From the NCBI GenBank assembly GCA_910584785.1, contig CAJUDX010000029.1, forward strand, positions 1 to 10,102: DNA of 10,102 nt. The letters are read 5' to 3'. Position numbers and translations under genes: made by a program. This stretch comes from an uncultured Lachnospiraceae bacterium. Its GTDB lineage: Bacteria; Bacillota; Clostridia; Lachnospirales; Lachnospiraceae. Below are positions 6,889 through 10,102 of the stretch, in pieces. Under the pieces are notes generated by a model, which was not told the DNA's origin, made no database searches, and worked only from the letters and a program-made list of their open reading frames with translations. Every line of letters begins with the position of its first letter. Within the stretch, counting starts at the first letter, position 1.

Positions 6889-6893
6889 AAAGG

Positions 6894-8222
6894 ATGAGAA
6901 AGAGTGCAGAAAAAATAGTTTGGATTCCGGTAGCAGCAGTACTTTTTTTGCTTGTGTTGATCGGAGGTGTTTTGGCAGTTGTTTTCCATCGTCAGAGCGG
7001 AAAACATGTACTGCATTTTGGAATGATTGCCGGAAGCTGCTGGGATGTTCCCACGGGGAACTGTTATGAGGTTGTGGATGCGGCGATTGCCCGGTTTGAA
7101 GAAAAGCATCCTGGAGTTAAGGTAGAGTATGTCAGCGGAATTATAAAGGAAGATTATATGGAATGGCTGGCTGAGCAGATTCTTTTGGGCAAGGAGCCAG
7201 ATGTGTTTATGATTCCTCCAGGGGAGTTGGATATGCTTGCCTCTTTGGGGGTGTTAAGGGATCTGGAAGCACTGATGAAAAAGGATTTTGATTTTCAAAT
7301 GGAAGACTATTATGCCGGAGCCTATGCTTATGGAAATATTCGTCAGGTGCAGTATGCCCTTCCCTATGAAAGTGTACCTACCCTGATGTTTGTCAATAAG
7401 ACACTGTTAGAGCGGGAGGGGATTCCCATGCCGGAGGATAACTGGACTTGGGAAGATTTTCTTTTCCTGTGCCGCAGGGTGACGAAGGATACCGACGGCG
7501 ATGGGGTGATTGATCAGTTTGGCTGCTTTGATTATGGATGGCGGGAGGCAGTTTGTGCGAATGGCGTACAATTATTTGCAAAGGATGGGGCATCGTCCTG
7601 CTTTTCTGATGCCAGAGTGGAGGCGGCAGTGAAGTTTGTCCGGGAGTTGCATCGGGTTAATGAGGGATTTACGGTTACTTCCAGAGAGTTTGACGCAGGA
7701 AAGGTAGCCTTTCGCCCCTTTGCTTTTTCAGAGTACCGGACATATAAGCCCTATCCGTGGAGGATTAAAAAGTACTCTGATTTTGAATGGGATTGTGTCA
7801 AGCTTCCTGTGGGACCAGATGGCAGGGGAGAGTCCGAACTTAGCACATTATTGATGGGAATGAGCAGCCGAAGCAGACAGGAGGATATGGCTTGGGAGCT
7901 GATGAAGGAATTATGCTATGCTAAAGAAACACAGATGCATCTGCTGAAGGCTTCGCAGGGGATGCCGGTAATTCGGTCAGCAGCAGAGTCACCCCTGCTT
8001 TACCAGGTACTGGGCAATGATATTCCAGGCAATGCGCATATGGATGTGAGAGTGATTCAGGAAGTGATGGAGGAGGCAGTGGAAGCTCCTAATTTCCGTT
8101 GGTATGCTTCGGCAATGCGCCTGGCAGAGGGAGAAATCAGCCAGATTATTAATGGTGATGTGTCCGTGGACAGCGGACTATTAAAGCTGCAGAGGGAGGT
8201 AAACGGATGGATAAGAAAGTAG
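6894..8222 (+). CDS. Membrane-anchored family 1 extracellular solute-binding protein, probable sensor subunit
   Basis: A 442-residue protein beginning with a short basic segment and a strong membrane helix (residues about 8-31), followed by a family 1 solute-binding fold (PF01547/PF13416, the maltose/oligosaccharide-binding type). Landmarks are the opening strand LHFGMIAGSCWD, then IARFEEKHPGVKVEYVSG, EPDVFMIPPGELDMLASLG, ALPYESVPTLMFVNKTLLE, WTWEDFLFLCRRVT and DTDGDGVIDQFG. There is no lipobox cysteine after the helix, and no ABC permease or ATPase gene nearby. It follows the response regulator by 26 bases and overlaps the HAD gene by 16 bases. As the second binding-protein gene in a kinase-regulator operon it is likely a co-sensor, although supply to a distant transporter cannot be excluded. 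Earlier in-frame ATGs at 6813 and 6882 are less well supported. Confidence 0.85.
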   Translation: MRKSAEKIVWIPVAAVLFLLVLIGGVLAVVFHRQSGKHVLHFGMIAGSCWDVPTGNCYEVVDAAIARFEEKHPGVKVEYVSGIIKEDYMEWLAEQILLGKEPDVFMIPPGELDMLASLGVLRDLEALMKKDFDFQMEDYYAGAYAYGNIRQVQYALPYESVPTLMFVNKTLLEREGIPMPEDNWTWEDFLFLCRRVTKDTDGDGVIDQFGCFDYGWREAVCANGVQLFAKDGASSCFSDARVEAAVKFVRELHRVNEGFTVTSREFDAGKVAFRPFAFSEYRTYKPYPWRIKKYSDFEWDCVKLPVGPDGRGESELSTLLMGMSSRSRQEDMAWELMKELCYAKETQMHLLKASQGMPVIRSAAESPLLYQVLGNDIPGNAHMDVRVIQEVMEEAVEAPNFRWYASAMRLAEGEISQIINGDVSVDSGLLKLQREVNGWIRK

Positions 8223-9010
8223 CGGGGATAATTTTCAGTGATATTGATGGAACATTGTTAAACAGCAGTCACCATATCGGTGCATGTACCAGAAGGAAAG
8301 TTCTTGCGCTGGATCAGAGGGGGATTCCCTTTATTTTGGTTTCTGCGCGTATGCCGGATGGTGTTTATCTGGTGCAGAAAGAGCTAGGAACAAGAAGACC
8401 TGTAATTTGCTACAGCGGGGGTTTGGTTCTGGATGAAGAGGGGAAGGCATTGTACAGCTGCAGGATGGAACTTGCACTGGCCGGGGCGGCAGAGCAGTTA
8501 ATAAAAAAGGAATATCCGAATATCTGTTGTAATATTTACGGCGGAAACCAATGGGTGGTTAAGGATGATCAGAATCCATGGGTAATTCGGGAAGAAACCA
8601 TTACCAGGAGTAAGGCTGTGGTTGGGGATGTTCAAAGTGTGTTTGCCGGGGATGGGGGAGTGCATAAGCTTCTTTTAATGGGAGAGGTGGAAGAAATCGC
8701 TCAGGCAGAAAAAGAATTGAAGAGGGAGTTTCCTGAACTTTCTGTTTTGCGCTCGAATCAGAATTATCTGGAAATTATGGATGGAAAGGTAAATAAAGCC
8801 CAGGGTGTACATGTGTTATGCCAGTATTATGGAATCCCCAAAGAGGAGGCAGCGGCTTTTGGGGATGGGGAAAATGATCTGGATATGCTTTTAGCTGTAA
8901 AATACGGTTATGTGATGGCAAACGCTCTGCCTCGTGTGCGGGAAAAAGTTGGAAGAGTCACAAAGAGTAATGATGAGGAGGGGATTTATGCGGTAATTCA
9001 GGAGTGGTGA
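8207..9010 (+). CDS. Cof-type HAD-superfamily phosphatase
   Basis: A 267-residue cytoplasmic HAD hydrolase of the Cof/YidA group (PF08282). Members dephosphorylate sugar phosphates and related metabolites; the specific substrate is not predictable. Motif I is FSDIDGTLL with nucleophile Asp12 and acid/base Asp14; motif II is Ser46 in LVSAR; motif III is Lys197 in DGKVNKAQG; motif IV is GDGENDLDML with Asp220 and Asp224. The cap domain occupies the central residues. All catalytic residues are intact. The start overlaps the preceding gene by 16 bases and has GGGAGG at 8193-8198, implying translational coupling to the second binding protein. It is the last gene of the sensor operon. Confidence 0.92.
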   Translation: MDKKVAGIIFSDIDGTLLNSSHHIGACTRRKVLALDQRGIPFILVSARMPDGVYLVQKELGTRRPVICYSGGLVLDEEGKALYSCRMELALAGAAEQLIKKEYPNICCNIYGGNQWVVKDDQNPWVIREETITRSKAVVGDVQSVFAGDGGVHKLLLMGEVEEIAQAEKELKREFPELSVLRSNQNYLEIMDGKVNKAQGVHVLCQYYGIPKEEAAAFGDGENDLDMLLAVKYGYVMANALPRVREKVGRVTKSNDEEGIYAVIQEW

Positions 9011-9058
9011 AGCAGTGTGAGCGCGGATGATAAATTCATTAAATCCGTTGTTGGTTGA

Positions 9059-9067
9059 TGATATAAT
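9059..9067 (+). promoter_or_regulatory. Extended -10 promoter of the acylphosphatase gene
   Basis: TGA-TATAAT at 9059-9067, an extended -10, with only a weak -35 (TTAAAT at 9039-9044, 17-bp spacer). Transcription would start near 9074. The 70 bases between the HAD stop and this point hold no convincing terminator. Confidence 0.55.
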
Positions 9068-9087
9068 GAAGAAAAAATGAATGCTGC

Positions 9088-9097
9088 AGGGAAGGGA
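9088..9097 (+). promoter_or_regulatory. Ribosome binding site favouring the TTG start of acylphosphatase
   Basis: AGGGAAGGGA ends seven bases before TTG 9105. It lies downstream of ATG 9081 and is too far from ATG 9117. Confidence 0.4.
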
Positions 9098-9104
9098 AGT
9101 TATC

Positions 9105-9383
9105 TTGGAAAAGACGATGGTCAGAAAACATTATTATTTCGATGGGAGAGTGCAGGGGGTCGGATTTCGCTATAAGGCGATGTATTTAGCCAGACGTATG
9201 GATTTGACAGGATGGGTAAAGAATTTGTATGACGGGCGTGTGGAGATGGAGATACAGGGGGAGCCGATGGCAATTTATACATTGATCTCCCGGCTGCAGG
9301 AAGATGCGTTTATTTCCATTACAGACCTTGAAGAGAGAGATGCCGAGGTGGTTTTGGAGAGGACGTTTAAGGTGACTGGGTAA
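9105..9383 (+). CDS. acyP: Acylphosphatase
   Basis: A small cytoplasmic acylphosphatase (PF00708), which hydrolyses carboxyl-phosphate bonds such as those of acetyl phosphate or 1,3-bisphosphoglycerate. The motif GRVQGVGFRY contains the phosphate-binding loop and catalytic Arg; GWVKNLYDGRVEM contains the catalytic Asn; both are intact. The start is uncertain. TTG 9105 gives 92 residues, the typical length, and has AGGGAAGGGA upstream. ATG 9081 adds eight residues but would sit only about six bases after the predicted transcription start, with no good binding site. ATG 9117 gives an 88-residue protein with a weak site. It has its own promoter and ends right at a long hairpin. Confidence 0.9.
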   Translation: MEKTMVRKHYYFDGRVQGVGFRYKAMYLARRMDLTGWVKNLYDGRVEMEIQGEPMAIYTLISRLQEDAFISITDLEERDAEVVLERTFKVTG

Positions 9384-9436
9384 AAGGGTAGCTGCACGGA
9401 TGGTTAGTTTGAAAAACCATCTGTGCAGCTACCCTT
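9384..9436. terminator. Long hairpin, bidirectional terminator between convergent genes
   Basis: Two 22-base arms, 9384-9405 and 9415-9436, pair with a single G-U wobble around a nine-base loop. The stem starts immediately after the acylphosphatase stop and ends 11 bases before the transaldolase stop. The T tract is short on both sides (TTTT on the minus strand, TT then mixed bases on the plus strand), so termination may be stronger for the minus-strand gene. Confidence 0.8.
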
Positions 9437-9447
9437 ATCGTTCAGGT

Positions 9448-10101
9448 TTATTCCCCAAATACAGCCTTATAATCTGCCTGGAATTTTTCAATTCCCTGGT
9501 CAGTTAACGGGTGCTTGGTCATCTGCTCTAATACCTTATAAGGTACGGTGGCAATATCTGCTCCCGCCTTTGCGCAGTCGATAACATGGATCGGGTTGCG
9601 GATACTGGCAGCAATAATCTGTGTTTCAATCTGATGAACGGAGAAAATTTCTGCAATTTCATTGATTAAATCGATACCCGGCATGGAAATATCGTCCAGA
9701 CGGCCCAGGAAAGGCGATACATAGGTTGCGCCTGCCCGTGCAGCCAAAAGTGCCTGTGCAGCGGTAAATACCAAGGTAACGTTTGTTTTAACCCCTTCTG
9801 CGGTTAAGACCTTAACAGCTTTTAAGCCCTCTACGGTCATTGGAATCTTAACAACCATATTTGGATGAATCGCAGCGATTTCACGGCCTTCTTTAATCAT
9901 GCCTTCTGCGTCTGTAGTCGTTGCCTTTACTTCTCCGCTGATTGCACCATCGACGATAGAGGTAATTTCCTTGATTACCTCGCCAAAGTCACGGCCTTCT
10001 TTTGCAATCAGGGAAGGGTTGGTGGTGACGCCGCAGATAATCCCCATATCGTTTGCTTTTCTAATGTCCTCAACGTTTGCTGTGTCAACAAAAAATCTCA
10101 T
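9448..10101 (-). CDS. Transaldolase, small TalC/fructose-6-phosphate aldolase-like type
   Basis: A complete 217-residue class I aldolase of the transaldolase family (PF00923), in the short group of about 215 residues. It moves a dihydroxyacetone unit between sugar phosphates in the non-oxidative pentose phosphate pathway. The opening MRFFVDTANVEDI and GVTTNPSLIAKEG are family signatures; Lys85 in VVKIPMT is the Schiff-base residue. Two positions separate true transaldolases from fructose-6-phosphate aldolases in this group: Glu57 (SGEV) and Phe131 (YVSPFLGRLDD) match the transaldolase pattern, where aldolases have Gln and Tyr. The start codon lies one base inside the window edge, so its binding site and promoter are not visible. 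It converges on the acylphosphatase gene across a shared hairpin. Confidence 0.92.
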   Translation of the reverse strand: MRFFVDTANVEDIRKANDMGIICGVTTNPSLIAKEGRDFGEVIKEITSIVDGAISGEVKATTTDAEGMIKEGREIAAIHPNMVVKIPMTVEGLKAVKVLTAEGVKTNVTLVFTAAQALLAARAGATYVSPFLGRLDDISMPGIDLINEIAEIFSVHQIETQIIAASIRNPIHVIDCAKAGADIATVPYKVLEQMTKHPLTDQGIEKFQADYKAVFGE

Positions 10102-10102
10102 G

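Noticed and set aside
6813..6893. Longer N-terminus for the second binding protein from ATG 6813
   Set aside because: It lies inside the response regulator gene, and the added residues would precede a normal basic-plus-helix membrane anchor that starts at 6894.
9011..9058. Terminator after the HAD phosphatase gene
   Set aside because: Only a five-base pairing (CGGAT with ATCCG) around a 14-base loop is present, with no T tract.
1..10102. CRISPR arrays, tRNA or rRNA genes, insertion sequences and prophage genes
   Set aside because: I saw no spaced repeats, RNA gene signatures, transposase or phage protein in any frame.

Overview
The window looks like chromosome from an anaerobic, low-to-mid GC Firmicute, most plausibly a clostridium of the Lachnospiraceae type. 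This is an inference. It rests on purine-rich ribosome binding sites (AGGAGG type), extended -10 promoters (TGn-TATAAT), a complete mannose-family PTS, a dCache chemoreceptor, and gene products that resemble clostridial families. No species can be named from sequence alone.

Layout. (1) 1-639, minus strand: the N-terminal 213 codons of a membrane chemoreceptor-like protein, cut by the window edge. (2) 640-915: a divergent control region with a good minus-strand promoter, an array of ATGACA half-sites and a 13-bp tandem duplication in the plus-strand leader. (3) 916-3596, plus: a four-gene mannose-family PTS permease in the order IIA, IIB, IIC, IID. (4) 3597-3845: an intergenic region with a weak hairpin, a 12-bp palindrome and an extended -10 promoter. 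(5) 3846-9010, plus: a tightly packed operon encoding a membrane-anchored ribose-type sugar-binding protein, a DesK/NarX-type histidine kinase, a NarL-type response regulator, a second membrane-anchored solute-binding protein (family 1) and a Cof-type HAD phosphatase. (6) 9105-9383, plus: acylphosphatase with its own promoter, probably starting at TTG. (7) 9384-9436: a long hairpin serving as terminator for convergent genes. (8) 9448-10101, minus: a small (TalC/MipB-type) transaldolase.

How the parts may work together. The PTS would import and phosphorylate a hexose or amino sugar. The divergent chemoreceptor may steer the cell toward a related compound. The 3846-8222 genes look like a sugar-sensing relay, not a transporter: both binding proteins carry an uncleaved-looking N-terminal membrane anchor and no lipobox cysteine, no ABC permease or ATPase lies beside them, and the kinase between them is almost entirely membrane helices with little outside the cell to bind a ligand. 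The inferred model is that the binding proteins detect extracellular sugar and control the kinase, which phosphorylates the regulator, which may act on the neighbouring PTS and chemoreceptor promoters. The HAD phosphatase, translationally coupled to the second binding protein, could relieve sugar-phosphate build-up. The two-binding-protein arrangement is the most unusual feature here.
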